Origin: Salinimonas chungwhensis DSM 16280
GTDB taxonomy: Bacteria > Pseudomonadota > Gammaproteobacteria > Enterobacterales > Alteromonadaceae
Assembly (NCBI RefSeq): GCF_000378185.1
Contig: NZ_KB899376.1
Location: forward strand, 214,357-278,356
Direction: 5' to 3'
DNA length: 64,000 bases
Shown here: positions 36,810 through 46,035 of the stretch, in pieces
Layout of the letters: each line of letters starts with the position of its first letter
How positions within the stretch are numbered: position 1 is the first letter of the stretch
Position numbers and translations under genes: made by a program
Notes under the pieces: generated by a model
The model's database searches: none
What the model saw: only the letters and a program-made list of their open reading frames with translations
Told to the model about the DNA's origin: nothing

Positions 36810-39800
36810 AAGTGGTTTCTCCTGTTGCATGGCTGTCCTGGGTAAAATGTTTTCTGTCGAACAACGCATACAGCACCGGTAACAGCAATAATGTAATCAG
36901 CGAGCAAAACAGGAGTCCGAAGATAACCGTGACCGCCATAGGCGTGCGTACCTCAGCGCCTTCACCGATCCCGACTGCCATAGGTAACAAACCAAGCACA
37001 GTGGTAAGAGTGGTCATTATAATCGGCCGCAAGCGAGTCGTGCCTGCCTCGATAATTGCCGCATTTTTTTGCATGCCCTGCTCACGCAACTGATTAATGC
37101 GATCGACCAGCACGATGGCGTTATTCACTGCTATACCACATAGCATGATAAGCCCGATGAATACCACTACGCTTAGTTGGGTGCCAGTAAGCCACAAACC
37201 ATACACAGAACCGGCGCCCGCCAGCGGCACTGCAAACAGGATTAACAGCGGGTGCAGTAAACTTTCAAACTGCGACGCCATCACCAGATAAACCATAAAT
37301 ACCGCCAGCGCCAGAGCAAACTGCAGAGAACGAAAACTTTGTTGCATTTCTTCGTTCTGACCGGCAATGTCGGCGGATATCGTCAGGGGCAGATTTGCAT
37401 CATCAATGATAGCCCGAGCGACCTGCACGCCATCAGCAAGATCGCCGTACGCCAGATTGGCGGCAATAACGACCACCCGTTGCTGCCCTATACGAGTGAT
37501 TTCGCTTGGGCCTCGACTCATGTAGACATCCGCTACGGCGGCCAGCGGCACCGGCTGTGAACTTTGCGGATTGACAATAATCTGCTTCACTGCCTGAGCA
37601 TTGTTGCGCTGTTGGTCTACTGTTCTGACTAACACATCAACTTTCTTGTCCTGAACACTGAACTGAGTCGCCACCTTACCGCCAATCTGTGCAGCTACCC
37701 GGTCTGAGACCTGACGAGCAGATAACCCAATTGCAGCCAGTTTATTGTGATCAAAGCGGATTTTGAGTTCCGGGTTCCCCTGGTTAAGGGTGGTGGTGAC
37801 ATCGGCAAAACGGGCATTGTCCTGTAGCCGGCTGACAATCGTCTGGCTATGCAAATAGAGTTGCTCCAGGTTGTATCCCTGCAGTTCAATTTGGATAGGA
37901 GCATCAAAGGTAAACAGGCTTGGAACGGAGAACTGGCTTTGGACGCCTGCCTGCCGGGCCAGAAAAGATCGCAACCCAGACTGGACCTGTTCAGTGGCTG
38001 ACGCTGGATAATCCGGTTTCATAACAACATTCAATCGGCCCCAGTGATCACCACTTTGACTGGCCGAAGCACTGACCAGGCTGCCTGTGCCTGCCAGCGA
38101 GTAGGTCCTGGCCACGGAAGCATATTCAGCTGCCTTAGCAGCCAGTTCGCCCAGTAACCTGTCGGTTTGCTCAGCTTTGGTACCCGCGGCGAGCGTAACC
38201 TCTACAGTAAACTCCCCCTGTGTCATGGTCGGAATAAGTGCAACGCCTAGCTGTCTGACCAAAGGAACAGCCCCCACAGCTACAATGAGCGCCAGTGACA
38301 CCACCAGTAGTCGGGTCTTAAGGGCATGACAAAGTATTGTCTGGTAGCCTTGCTCTAAATAAGCAAATCCTGAATGAAACCCACGCAAAAGCGGCGCAAA
38401 CAACAATGATAAACAACGGCTAAGCACATGCCAGATTAGCAGCACTACTGTTACCAGGGCCGCTGGCAACCAATGAAAGAACAACTTCGATAATACTGAG
38501 AATGGCAACAGTAACAGGCGTAAATAGCGAGACGACGTTTTTTTATTCTGCGCTAGCACATCCTTCTGACATTGCGCTAGCGGCTCTGGGCTGGATTGAG
38601 ATATTGCCTGCCGTCCAGCCAGGGTAGGGATAAGTGTTAGTGACACGAGCAACGATGCCAGCAATGCAAAAGACACAGTCATTGCCTGATCGCTAAACAG
38701 TTGACCGGCAATACCTTCAACAAATATAAGAGGAACAAACACCGCCAGCGTGGTTAGCGTTGATGCAATGATGGCACTACTGACTTCACGGGTTCCTGTA
38801 ATGGCTGATGTCGCGTGGGACACACCGTTGCGACGTTTGCGGTGAATATTTTCCAATACCACAATACTGTTGTCGACCAACAGCCCTACCGCCAGGGCGA
38901 TGCCGCCCAAACTCATGATGTTCAGACTGATATCATTAGCGTACATAAGATTAAAAGTGGCAATGACTGATACCGGAATGGAGATGGAAACAATCAGTGT
39001 GGTCCAGATATTGCGCAAAAACAGATAAAGCACAAACATTGCTAATAAGCCACCCAGCCAGGCGGCTGACTTAACTTCGCTAATCGCCAGATTAATAAAT
39101 TCACTTTGATCATAAAACAAATCCAGTGAATAGTAAGAGGGGACCGGTGAGTCTGATAGATTAATCGCCTGCTTAACCCGCTGAGCTACCTGAACAGCAT
39201 TCGCATCGCCTTCTTTGTAAATTGCGATTTCGGCGCCTTCAGTGTTATTAAAGCGGGTGATTGCATTACGGTCTTTGTAGGCGCTTTCGACCATCGCAAT
39301 GTCTTTGAGTTGGATACTGCGTTGTTCGTTTTGGCTAATATAAAGATTGCGTATGTCATCCAGCGTAGCAAACTCATTGAGTGTTCTGACTAAAAATGCC
39401 TGGCCGCCCTGGTTCACTTTACCGCCGGCGGCGTTAATATTTTCCTGCTCAAGCCGTTCAATTACCTGTTCGATGCCCACATTGAGCCGGTTCGCTTTCT
39501 GTTGATCTATCAGAATCTGTATTTGATTTTCCAGACCTCCACCGACGCGTACAGATGCCACGCCTTCGACAGCTTCCAGCTTTCGCTTAAGTTGCTCTTC
39601 AGCATAGAAACGCAGCTGTTTCATACTCTCGAAGGTGTGACTGGTGGTATCTGCAAAACTTAAGCCGTAGCGAAGCACGGGTTCAGTGGTAGGATCGAAC
39701 CGCAGTAACCGGGATTTTTCCACGTCCAGTGGCAACATCAATATATCCAGCTTTTCCCTGACTTCCAGACTGGCCATATCCATATCCGTGCCCCAGGCAA

Positions 39801-40083
39801 ATTGAAGTATAACGTCTGCCTGGCCGGGCCTGGATACCGATGTAACTTCGCGTACTCCTTTGACGATACCGACAGATTCTTCAATGGGCTTTGAAACCAG
39901 TTGCTCCACTTCGCCAGGCGCAGCACCGGTATAGTCGGTGCGGATGGTCAGGGTAGGGTAGGACAGTTCTGGCAGCAGGTTCACGGATAACCGACTAAGC
40001 GAAACCATACCAAAAAGCAATACCGCTGCTGTAAACATCGCAATGGCCACGGGCCGTTTCACTGCAACATCGATAATTCTCAT
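36802..40083 (-). CDS. RND multidrug efflux permease with an extra hydrophobic insert
   Basis: This 1093-residue permease is longer than typical AcrB (about 1040). The N-terminal half is standard: FAWGTDMDMASLEVREKLD and TM4 AVGLLVDNSIVVLENIHR with the charged Asp. Between the first half's last helix (about residue 490) and the second half's first helix (about 590) lies an extra stretch of about 55 residues (roughly 510-570) that is strongly hydrophobic (LRLLLLPFSVLSKLFFHW; VVLLIWHVLS). It could make one or two extra membrane segments. The second half is again normal. It is followed, with 8 bp overlap, by a second, different permease, and preceded by its adaptor with a 26-bp gap. Confidence 0.92.
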   Translation of the reverse strand: MRIIDVAVKRPVAIAMFTAAVLLFGMVSLSRLSVNLLPELSYPTLTIRTDYTGAAPGEVEQLVSKPIEESVGIVKGVREVTSVSRPGQADVILQFAWGTDMDMASLEVREKLDILMLPLDVEKSRLLRFDPTTEPVLRYGLSFADTTSHTFESMKQLRFYAEEQLKRKLEAVEGVASVRVGGGLENQIQILIDQQKANRLNVGIEQVIERLEQENINAAGGKVNQGGQAFLVRTLNEFATLDDIRNLYISQNEQRSIQLKDIAMVESAYKDRNAITRFNNTEGAEIAIYKEGDANAVQVAQRVKQAINLSDSPVPSYYSLDLFYDQSEFINLAISEVKSAAWLGGLLAMFVLYLFLRNIWTTLIVSISIPVSVIATFNLMYANDISLNIMSLGGIALAVGLLVDNSIVVLENIHRKRRNGVSHATSAITGTREVSSAIIASTLTTLAVFVPLIFVEGIAGQLFSDQAMTVSFALLASLLVSLTLIPTLAGRQAISQSSPEPLAQCQKDVLAQNKKTSSRYLRLLLLPFSVLSKLFFHWLPAALVTVVLLIWHVLSRCLSLLFAPLLRGFHSGFAYLEQGYQTILCHALKTRLLVVSLALIVAVGAVPLVRQLGVALIPTMTQGEFTVEVTLAAGTKAEQTDRLLGELAAKAAEYASVARTYSLAGTGSLVSASASQSGDHWGRLNVVMKPDYPASATEQVQSGLRSFLARQAGVQSQFSVPSLFTFDAPIQIELQGYNLEQLYLHSQTIVSRLQDNARFADVTTTLNQGNPELKIRFDHNKLAAIGLSARQVSDRVAAQIGGKVATQFSVQDKKVDVLVRTVDQQRNNAQAVKQIIVNPQSSQPVPLAAVADVYMSRGPSEITRIGQQRVVVIAANLAYGDLADGVQVARAIIDDANLPLTISADIAGQNEEMQQSFRSLQFALALAVFMVYLVMASQFESLLHPLLILFAVPLAGAGSVYGLWLTGTQLSVVVFIGLIMLCGIAVNNAIVLVDRINQLREQGMQKNAAIIEAGTTRLRPIIMTTLTTVLGLLPMAVGIGEGAEVRTPMAVTVIFGLLFCSLITLLLLPVLYALFDRKHFTQDSHATGETTYG

Positions 40084-40109
40084 TACTTTCTCCTTAAAGT
40101 ACGGTGCAG

Positions 40110-41186
40110 TTAGCTGTTTACGATATTAACCGGCGTCGCATCTTTCAGATTTTGATGGCCTACGGTAATGACCTCTTCAGTACCATTTAATCCCTTGAGA
40201 ATCTCAATATACTCGCCCTGCTCAATACCTGGTGTTACCTCAACCTGATTGGCCACGCCCTCATTAACCACAAATACAGAGGTTTTATTATCAATTGTCA
40301 GCAGTGCCCGACGGGGCAACAGACGTGCCTGTTGGTGAGTGGCATAATTGAGTGCCACGTTGGAAAACATACCGGCCTTTAATTTTTCTGCCTGATTAGG
40401 CACACGCAGGGTAACTTTGAAAGTACCTGTCTGTGCGTCGATAACCGGACTAATGCGAATGACAGAGGCTGTGACGGGTGTTTCAGGTACCGCTGATACT
40501 CGCAGTTTGGCGTGCTGACCCACGGCGATATTAGGTAACTCGCTTTCTGGCAAATAAACAATTCCCTGCAGCACCTTTTGCTGCACAATGTGAAACATGC
40601 GCTCGCGTTGAAATGACTCAGTCAGATTTCCTACTTTGGCATTATTTTCTGCGATGTAGCCACTTATTGGCGCAGTAATGATTGTTTCGGCGAGGTCAAG
40701 CTCAGCCAGCTGCACTGATGCTCTGACCGATTCATATTGGGCATTGAGTTTTTCGTAGGCATCATCACTGACCAGCTTTTGTGAATAAACTTTGTTGACT
40801 TTATCGAGTTCCTGTTTGATACCTCGTAAATCGGCGCGTGCTTTGTTGAGGGCAAGCTCATACCTTTTTTGATCCAGGCGGGCAAGTATCTGTCCTTTTT
40901 CCACATAGTCACCTTCCTCTACCAGTATTTGTTCAATGATGCCGGATGCCCGGGCCACCACAAATGCCTCGTCGATGGCTTGTAGCGTGGCAGTTGTTGA
41001 ATAGGTGGCATCAATATCACCAATGGTAACACTGGCGGTTTCTACCGGAATTTTAATTCTTTCGGAGGTGTCTTTTTCGGTGGCATCTACAGCTTCGACG
41101 TTGCCACAGCCGGCAAGTGTAAGTGAAGTGGTGCAGGCTATGGCGGCCAGGGTTAAGCGAAACGAACGTGCAGATAAAACATCCAT
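40110..41186 (-). CDS. RND adaptor (membrane fusion) lipoprotein
   Basis: About 358 residues. It starts with a lipoprotein signal (MDVLSARSFRLTLA to SLTLAGC; the lipid-modified cysteine is about residue 26), so it is anchored in the inner membrane. The core is an HlyD/AcrA-like adaptor: lipoyl half-motifs VVARASGIIEQILVEEGDYVEKGQ and ETIITAPISGYIAENNAKVGN flank a helical hairpin, and beta-barrel and membrane-proximal domains follow. The start is the ATG at 41186 (AGGA upstream); a longer frame from 41216 has a poor leader. It is the first gene of the adaptor-permease-permease operon and presumably recruits a TolC encoded elsewhere. Confidence 0.93.
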   Translation of the reverse strand: MDVLSARSFRLTLAAIACTTSLTLAGCGNVEAVDATEKDTSERIKIPVETASVTIGDIDATYSTTATLQAIDEAFVVARASGIIEQILVEEGDYVEKGQILARLDQKRYELALNKARADLRGIKQELDKVNKVYSQKLVSDDAYEKLNAQYESVRASVQLAELDLAETIITAPISGYIAENNAKVGNLTESFQRERMFHIVQQKVLQGIVYLPESELPNIAVGQHAKLRVSAVPETPVTASVIRISPVIDAQTGTFKVTLRVPNQAEKLKAGMFSNVALNYATHQQARLLPRRALLTIDNKTSVFVVNEGVANQVEVTPGIEQGEYIEILKGLNGTEEVITVGHQNLKDATPVNIVNS

Positions 41187-41307
41187 GATAAAGTCCTGTA
41201 AAACGATAGTAATCACTGTATGCCAGTGACTTCAGCAGGGTATATGCCAACATAGCAAAATTTTTAAATGTTTTATTTATCAGATGGTTATATTTTTATG
41301 CGGGCAA

Positions 41308-41341
41308 TAAAAAAAGCCACCCAATGAGCCAGGTGACTTTT
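41308..41341 (-). terminator. Rho-independent terminator after osmC
   Basis: On the minus strand AAAGTCACC pairs with GGTGGCTTT (one imperfect pair) and is followed by a run of T. It lies 30 bp beyond the osmC stop and separates cvfB-osmC from the RND operon. Confidence 0.7.
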
Positions 41342-41371
41342 CTGATTAAAAAGTTGTCGTTTTGACCAGTA

Positions 41372-41767
41372 TCAGGGTTCGATAGTATAACTTGTTGAAA
41401 TATCGACACTCTTATTAAGCATCAGTATCACCGAGCAGTATTTTTCTGCAGATAAAGATACCGCGCGTGCCACCGCTTTATCAGTAAGGCCTTCACCTTT
41501 TACTATGTAGTGCGCATGAATAGATGTGAAGACCCGCGGGGCCTCATCCGCGCGTTGTGCAGACAGCTCACATTCACAGTGTGCAAGTTCATAGCGTCCT
41601 TTTTTGAGGATCTCCACCACATCAACGCTTGAACAGGCGCCGACCGACAACAACACAGATTCCATCGGAGAAATAGCATTTCCACTGCCATCCATCACGG
41701 TTTTGTAACCGCTATCGGTAACGCCTGTGAACGATAAATCGTGATCCCACACCACATTTGCTTTCAT
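41372..41767 (-). CDS. OsmC-family protein (YhfA-like)
   Basis: A 131-residue OsmC/Ohr-fold protein. Segments typical of the family are SPMESVLLSVGACSSVDVVEILKK (with the first conserved cysteine) and VSLSAEKYCSVILMLNK (the second). OsmC and Ohr use this Cys pair to reduce organic or lipid hydroperoxides; YhfA-like members have a less certain role. It follows cvfB by 3 bp, so they are likely co-transcribed from the cvfB side. Confidence 0.9.
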   Translation of the reverse strand: MKANVVWDHDLSFTGVTDSGYKTVMDGSGNAISPMESVLLSVGACSSVDVVEILKKGRYELAHCECELSAQRADEAPRVFTSIHAHYIVKGEGLTDKAVARAVSLSAEKYCSVILMLNKSVDISTSYTIEP

Positions 41768-41770
41768 CGA

Positions 41771-42619
41771 TTAATCCTTTTGTTCTGTTCGGCGTATCGC
41801 CTGTTTATCAATGACAATTTTGCGTTGTTTATACAAATTCCCTAACGCTTTTTTGTACGCTGCTTTACTGACTTTAAAGCGGGCATAAATTTCATCTGGG
41901 GGGCTTTTATCAGTTAAGGTTGACAGCCCGCCATGAGCATCCAAATCTTCTAAGATAGCATCACTGAGGGTATCCCGGCCGTGCTTATCGGTACGCTGCA
42001 ATGCAATGTCCAGTTTGCCATCTTCTCGCACAGACTTTATGACAGCATTGATAGCGTCTCCCACCCGCGGTGGAATAAAGGCATCTGAGTGAAACAGTAA
42101 GCCTGTGTGGGTACCTTCGACCACGACTTTGAAGCCCAGCTCTGTTTTAGCATAAACCAGGCAGTCTACCGCCTGACCTGCAAAGAAATTTTCACCATGT
42201 TCATTTAAAAAAGGGTGCAATCGCGTGGCGCCCAGAATACGGTGAGTTTTCCTGTCAAAAAAGGCGTGAACAACATAGTTCATACCCAAATCCACAGTAC
42301 TTTCCTGATGCTGCAGAGGCACAAGTAAGTCTTTTTCCAGCCCCCAGTCAAAGAAAGCGCCGAAGTGGGTCACATTAACGGCTTTTAATACCCCGGTCTG
42401 ACCTACCTCAATCACCGGGCGGCGGGTTGTGGCGAGTAATGAACCGGTTTCATCAGGAAAGACAAAAACCTCAATGGTACTCCCGGCTGCAAGATTTGCC
42501 GGTGCTTCGGCCGTCGGCAGCGTGACTAAACCTTCGGTGTCACTGCCCGTAGAAAGCTGAAAACCGAATGGAAACTCGCCCACCACTGTGAGCCTGTTTA
42601 ATGTACCAACCTGTATCAT
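41771..42619 (-). CDS. CvfB-like S1-domain RNA-binding protein
   Basis: The 282-residue protein has repeated S1/OB-fold RNA-binding domains. The clearest is at about 75-140 (VGQTGVLKAVNVTHFGAFFDWGLEKDLLVP). Another spans about 150-215, and a C-terminal winged-helix-like domain ends the protein (DEIYARFKVSKAAYKKALGNLYKQRKI). This matches the CvfB/YitL family, which affects gene expression and virulence-factor production in Firmicutes; its role in gammaproteobacteria is poorly known. It is divergent from pxpA, with a 68-bp gap. Confidence 0.88.
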   Translation of the reverse strand: MIQVGTLNRLTVVGEFPFGFQLSTGSDTEGLVTLPTAEAPANLAAGSTIEVFVFPDETGSLLATTRRPVIEVGQTGVLKAVNVTHFGAFFDWGLEKDLLVPLQHQESTVDLGMNYVVHAFFDRKTHRILGATRLHPFLNEHGENFFAGQAVDCLVYAKTELGFKVVVEGTHTGLLFHSDAFIPPRVGDAINAVIKSVREDGKLDIALQRTDKHGRDTLSDAILEDLDAHGGLSTLTDKSPPDEIYARFKVSKAAYKKALGNLYKQRKIVIDKQAIRRTEQKD

Positions 42620-42687
42620 GGCGCCTGACTGTCGATGAAATTAAAGGTAATATGATAACGCACATTTGAAGTAAGAGCGAAACAACT

Positions 42688-43434
42688 ATGTTATTGAATT
42701 GCGATCTGGGTGAAAGCTACGGCGCGTGGAAAATGCCGGTGGAAAACGCGATCATGGGCCTGATTGATCAGGCCAATATAGCGTGTGGGTTTCACGCTGG
42801 CGATCCGGTAACACTAAAACGATCGTTAGCCCTTGCCGCAGAGCATAATGTCACTGTCGGCGCGCATCCGGCTTATCCTGATTTACAGGGTTTTGGCCGC
42901 CGCAGCATGGCGATGAAGCACGCTGAGCTGGTAGCATGCATCCAGTACCAAATAAGCGCCCTGCAAGGGTTAGCCAGTCTTTACCAGACACAGGTCAAGT
43001 ATGTAAAGCCCCATGGTGCTCTTTATCACGATATGATGCGAAATGAGATCACCAGGGATGCGATATTCCAGGCGCTGGCAGATTTCACTTCCCATCCGTT
43101 AAAAATAATGGTCCAAGCTCACCCTCAACATCACGTTATCGCACAGCATGCACAAACCTATGACTTACCCGTGATGTTTGAGGCATTTGCCGATCGGCAC
43201 TATGAAGCTGATGGCTATCTGATGTCCCGTCACAAAGCCGGTGCGGTGCTTAATGAACAACAGGCGATTGAGCAGGCCCGGGCTATTATTGAGCAGGGCA
43301 CAATTACCGCTGCTGATGGGACAGTCTTATCGTTGCCGGTAGATACACTTTGTGTACATGGAGATTCGGCAGGTGCTGTAGAAATGGCCCGGGCCATCAG
43401 ACAAATTATAAATAGTAAGGAGAGTTCTGACTAA
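42688..43434 (+). CDS. pxpA: 5-oxoprolinase subunit A
   Basis: A 248-residue LamB/YcsF family protein, first subunit of the ATP-dependent prokaryotic 5-oxoprolinase PxpABC. The complex opens 5-oxo-L-proline (a spontaneous breakdown product of glutamine and glutamate) to L-glutamate. The N-terminal LLNCDLGESYG, ANIACGFHAGDP, and VGAHPAYPDLQGFGRR motifs are family hallmarks; VKPHGALYHDMM follows. It is the first gene of a four-gene operon; the pxpB start overlaps its stop (TAATG). Confidence 0.95.
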   Translation: MLLNCDLGESYGAWKMPVENAIMGLIDQANIACGFHAGDPVTLKRSLALAAEHNVTVGAHPAYPDLQGFGRRSMAMKHAELVACIQYQISALQGLASLYQTQVKYVKPHGALYHDMMRNEITRDAIFQALADFTSHPLKIMVQAHPQHHVIAQHAQTYDLPVMFEAFADRHYEADGYLMSRHKAGAVLNEQQAIEQARAIIEQGTITAADGTVLSLPVDTLCVHGDSAGAVEMARAIRQIINSKESSD

Positions 43435-44129
43435 TGCGTTTTTTTGGTCGCATTAAAGATATTCAGCCTGCCGGTATTGATGGTGTCATCATTTATTTTA
43501 GCGGTGATACACTTACTGACAAAAATGATGCGGTTCAGGCGTTAGCCAGAGGACTCAGAGCACAGCGTCTGACGTGGCTTAAGTCTCTCATCGCCGGCTA
43601 CGATTCGCTGCTGGTTTTATTTGATTTGCAGCGGGCCGATGTCCACCTTGTATACCGTACATTAAAGAACACACAACCTCGTGAAGCTGGTGCCGATGAG
43701 CACAGTCATTATGAGCTGCCTGTGTGGTACGGCGCTCCCAGTGCCAACGATATAGCCGTGGTCAGTGAGAAGACCGGACTGAGCGAAGATGAAGTCATTG
43801 CAACCCATCTGCGGCAACAGTACCGGGTTTTTACTGTCGGCTTTTCTCCGGGCTTTGCCTACATGGGAGAAACCTCAGAATCACTGAGCTGTCCGCGGCT
43901 GGAATCGCCAAGAAAGAAAGTGCCGGCCGGCGCAGTGGCGATTGCGGACCGCCAGACAGCAGTTTACCCAAACGAGTCACCAGGCGGCTGGAACTTGTTA
44001 GGTCTGTGCCCCTTACCGCTATTTAAAGCGGATGGTAGTCAACCCATCACCTTACGGGCCGGCGATACGGTTAACTTTGTACAAGTTGATGAAGCAACGT
44101 TCAGGGAGCTGGCAGATAAACATGGCTGA
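43434..44129 (+). CDS. pxpB: 5-oxoprolinase subunit B
   Basis: A 231-residue KipI-like subunit. The characteristic GFSPGFAYMGE motif and the following CPRLESPRKKVPAGAVAIADRQTAVYP segment identify the carboxyltransferase-domain subunit that pairs with PxpC. It overlaps pxpA by one base and pxpC by 8 bp, so the three subunits are made in proportion. Confidence 0.95.
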   Translation: MRFFGRIKDIQPAGIDGVIIYFSGDTLTDKNDAVQALARGLRAQRLTWLKSLIAGYDSLLVLFDLQRADVHLVYRTLKNTQPREAGADEHSHYELPVWYGAPSANDIAVVSEKTGLSEDEVIATHLRQQYRVFTVGFSPGFAYMGETSESLSCPRLESPRKKVPAGAVAIADRQTAVYPNESPGGWNLLGLCPLPLFKADGSQPITLRAGDTVNFVQVDEATFRELADKHG

Positions 44130-45093
44130 AATAACTTTGCTAAATAGTGGCTTGCAGACTCTTGTGGTGGATGCTGGCAGGCAACCACAGGCCCAGGAAA
44201 TCGGCTTTTGTGCCTCCGGCGCCGTAGACTTATTATCCTTTGAGCTGGTCAACTGGCTGTGTGCGAATCCTCTGGATACGCCGGCATTGGAATGCATTGG
44301 CGAGGTCGTTTTTTCAGTCAGCCACGCTATGGAGATTGCAGTGGGCGGTCCGGCGGTCAGTGTGCAGCAAAATGGGGATGAAGTTTCAGCATGGCAGAGC
44401 ATCAATCTTGCAGCCGGTGACACAGTGACTGTTAGCCCCAGGCGACTTGGCACTAAATCGTATATCGGCCTGGGTGGTGTGCTGGATTTGCCCGCAATTA
44501 AGGGAAGCAAAACGATAGTCACCCGGGAAGGCGTCGGTGGTATTCATAATGATGGTAAGAGCTTACAGAAGGACGATACACTCCCTGTTGCGGTGCATTC
44601 GATTCAGGCTATGCGTGAATTAGAAGCGCATGAAATACCCGATTATACCCTCGAGACGCCTTTGGATGTGGTGGTGGGTTACCAACAGGCCCGGTTTGAT
44701 AACTGGCAACAGCAATTGTTTTTTGCCAGCGAATATACGGTGTCTAATGATATTAACCGAATGGGCTACCGGTTGACCGGTCAGGCTATAGAGGTTGAAC
44801 CAGAAGAGATGTATTCTGAGGGTATCAATTGCGGGGCAATACAGTTTCCCCCAGACGGTCAGCCTATAGTTATGCTTGCTGATCGCCAGACACTGGGCGG
44901 TTATCCTAAGATTGGCTGCGTTGCTGACTATGATATATACCGCCTGGCCCAGGCAGTCCCGGGTGATGTTGTCACCTTTCGGGCAATTGATGCCGATAAT
45001 GCCAGAGGAAAGTGGTTACTCTGGCACCGCTTGGAAGAACTGATTTTTGACAGCCACCCTAACTCCAGCCACCCGGAAACAGAACAGAGATGA
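44122..45093 (+). CDS. pxpC: 5-oxoprolinase subunit C
   Basis: About 323 residues, KipA-like. Typical segments are GLQTLVVDAGR, GFCASGAVDLLSFELVNWL, and the C-terminal MLADRQTLGGYPKIGCV. I choose the start at 44122 (MAEITLL), inside the last codons of pxpB, since a longer frame from 44032 would double-read pxpB. PxpB and PxpC together form the ring-opening half of the enzyme. Its stop overlaps the aminotransferase start (ATGA). Confidence 0.95.
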   Translation: MAEITLLNSGLQTLVVDAGRQPQAQEIGFCASGAVDLLSFELVNWLCANPLDTPALECIGEVVFSVSHAMEIAVGGPAVSVQQNGDEVSAWQSINLAAGDTVTVSPRRLGTKSYIGLGGVLDLPAIKGSKTIVTREGVGGIHNDGKSLQKDDTLPVAVHSIQAMRELEAHEIPDYTLETPLDVVVGYQQARFDNWQQQLFFASEYTVSNDINRMGYRLTGQAIEVEPEEMYSEGINCGAIQFPPDGQPIVMLADRQTLGGYPKIGCVADYDIYRLAQAVPGDVVTFRAIDADNARGKWLLWHRLEELIFDSHPNSSHPETEQR

Positions 45094-45956
45094 CTTTAGC
45101 GTTTTTAAATGATGAGTACTTACCGCTGGACCAGGCGCGAATTTCGCCCATGGACAGAGGGTTCTTGTTTGGCGATGGCATCTATGAGGTTATCCCTACG
45201 CAAAACGGGAAAGCCATCGGGCTGAGCGCCCACTTGCAGCGTATGAGCCGCGGCCTCAACGACATTGAGATACCCAATCCTATGCAAAAAAAGCAATGGG
45301 AAAGTGTTATTCAGACATTGGTAACACACAACGCTACTGAATTTGAGTCCTCGTCTATTGGTGTTTATCTACATGTCTCCCGGGGGACAGCGGCCCAGCG
45401 CAATCATGCATACAATGATAAGATGGTGCCTACTGTATTTTGCTATGCGTTTGAAATGGCGGCTCCACCCGTTCCGGACAGGACGGCGGTTAAGGGACTC
45501 CATGTGGCGCTAGGCCGTGATTTACGCTGGCAACGCTGTCATATTAAATCGACCTCTTTACTGGGAAACGTTTTGCATTATCAGCAGGGCGTGACTCAGG
45601 GTAAACAGGAAACCATTTTGTTAAACCAACACGATGAGGTAACGGAAGCTGCCTCCTGCAATGTGTTTGCAGTTATTGATGGTCAGATAGTTACGCCAGC
45701 TCTGGATCATCAGCTTCTGCCTGGTATAACCCGCCAGCTTGTTATCCAGAGTTTACGGGAGGAAGGGACTATCGTACGTGAGCGTGCCATTACTAAAAAC
45801 GCACTGTTGCAGGCGGATGAAGTGTGGTTAAGTAGTTCCAGTAAAGAAATTACGCCGGTGCTGAGCATCGATGGCAGACCGGTGGGCGAAGGCTGTCCCG
45901 GACCCGTATGGGAAGAGAGTTTGCGCAAATTCAATAAACATAAATTTACCTTTTAA
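45090..45956 (+). CDS. Class IV aminotransferase, D-amino-acid transaminase type
   Basis: A 288-residue fold-IV PLP enzyme. The catalytic lysine is Lys153 (RCHIKSTSLLGNVL); YEVIPTQNGK, GVYLHVSRG and EAASCNVFAV (EA-x-xxN PLP-phosphate motif) are family marks. The R-C-H-I-K context and the length resemble D-alanine/D-amino-acid transaminases (about 280-290 aa) more than branched-chain enzymes (about 310 aa). It is translationally coupled to pxpC by a 4-bp ATGA overlap. It may interconvert D-alanine and D-glutamate, with glutamate metabolism linked to the oxoprolinase; the exact substrate is inferred. Confidence 0.85.
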   Translation: MTLAFLNDEYLPLDQARISPMDRGFLFGDGIYEVIPTQNGKAIGLSAHLQRMSRGLNDIEIPNPMQKKQWESVIQTLVTHNATEFESSSIGVYLHVSRGTAAQRNHAYNDKMVPTVFCYAFEMAAPPVPDRTAVKGLHVALGRDLRWQRCHIKSTSLLGNVLHYQQGVTQGKQETILLNQHDEVTEAASCNVFAVIDGQIVTPALDHQLLPGITRQLVIQSLREEGTIVRERAITKNALLQADEVWLSSSSKEITPVLSIDGRPVGEGCPGPVWEESLRKFNKHKFTF

Positions 45957-45972
45957 CGCTATCTGTAACTGA

Positions 45973-46006
45973 TAAAAAAAGCCCGCCGGATGGCCGGCAG
46001 GCTTTT
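45973..46006. terminator. Bidirectional terminator between the pxp operon and fur
   Basis: AAAAGCCCGCCGG pairs with CCGGCAGGCTTTT around an ATGG loop (one mismatch), with A and T runs on the outer sides. It can stop the pxp-transaminase transcript on the plus strand and fur on the minus strand. Confidence 0.88.
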
Positions 46007-46035
46007 AACTATTCGAACGACACCAAATGATGGTC

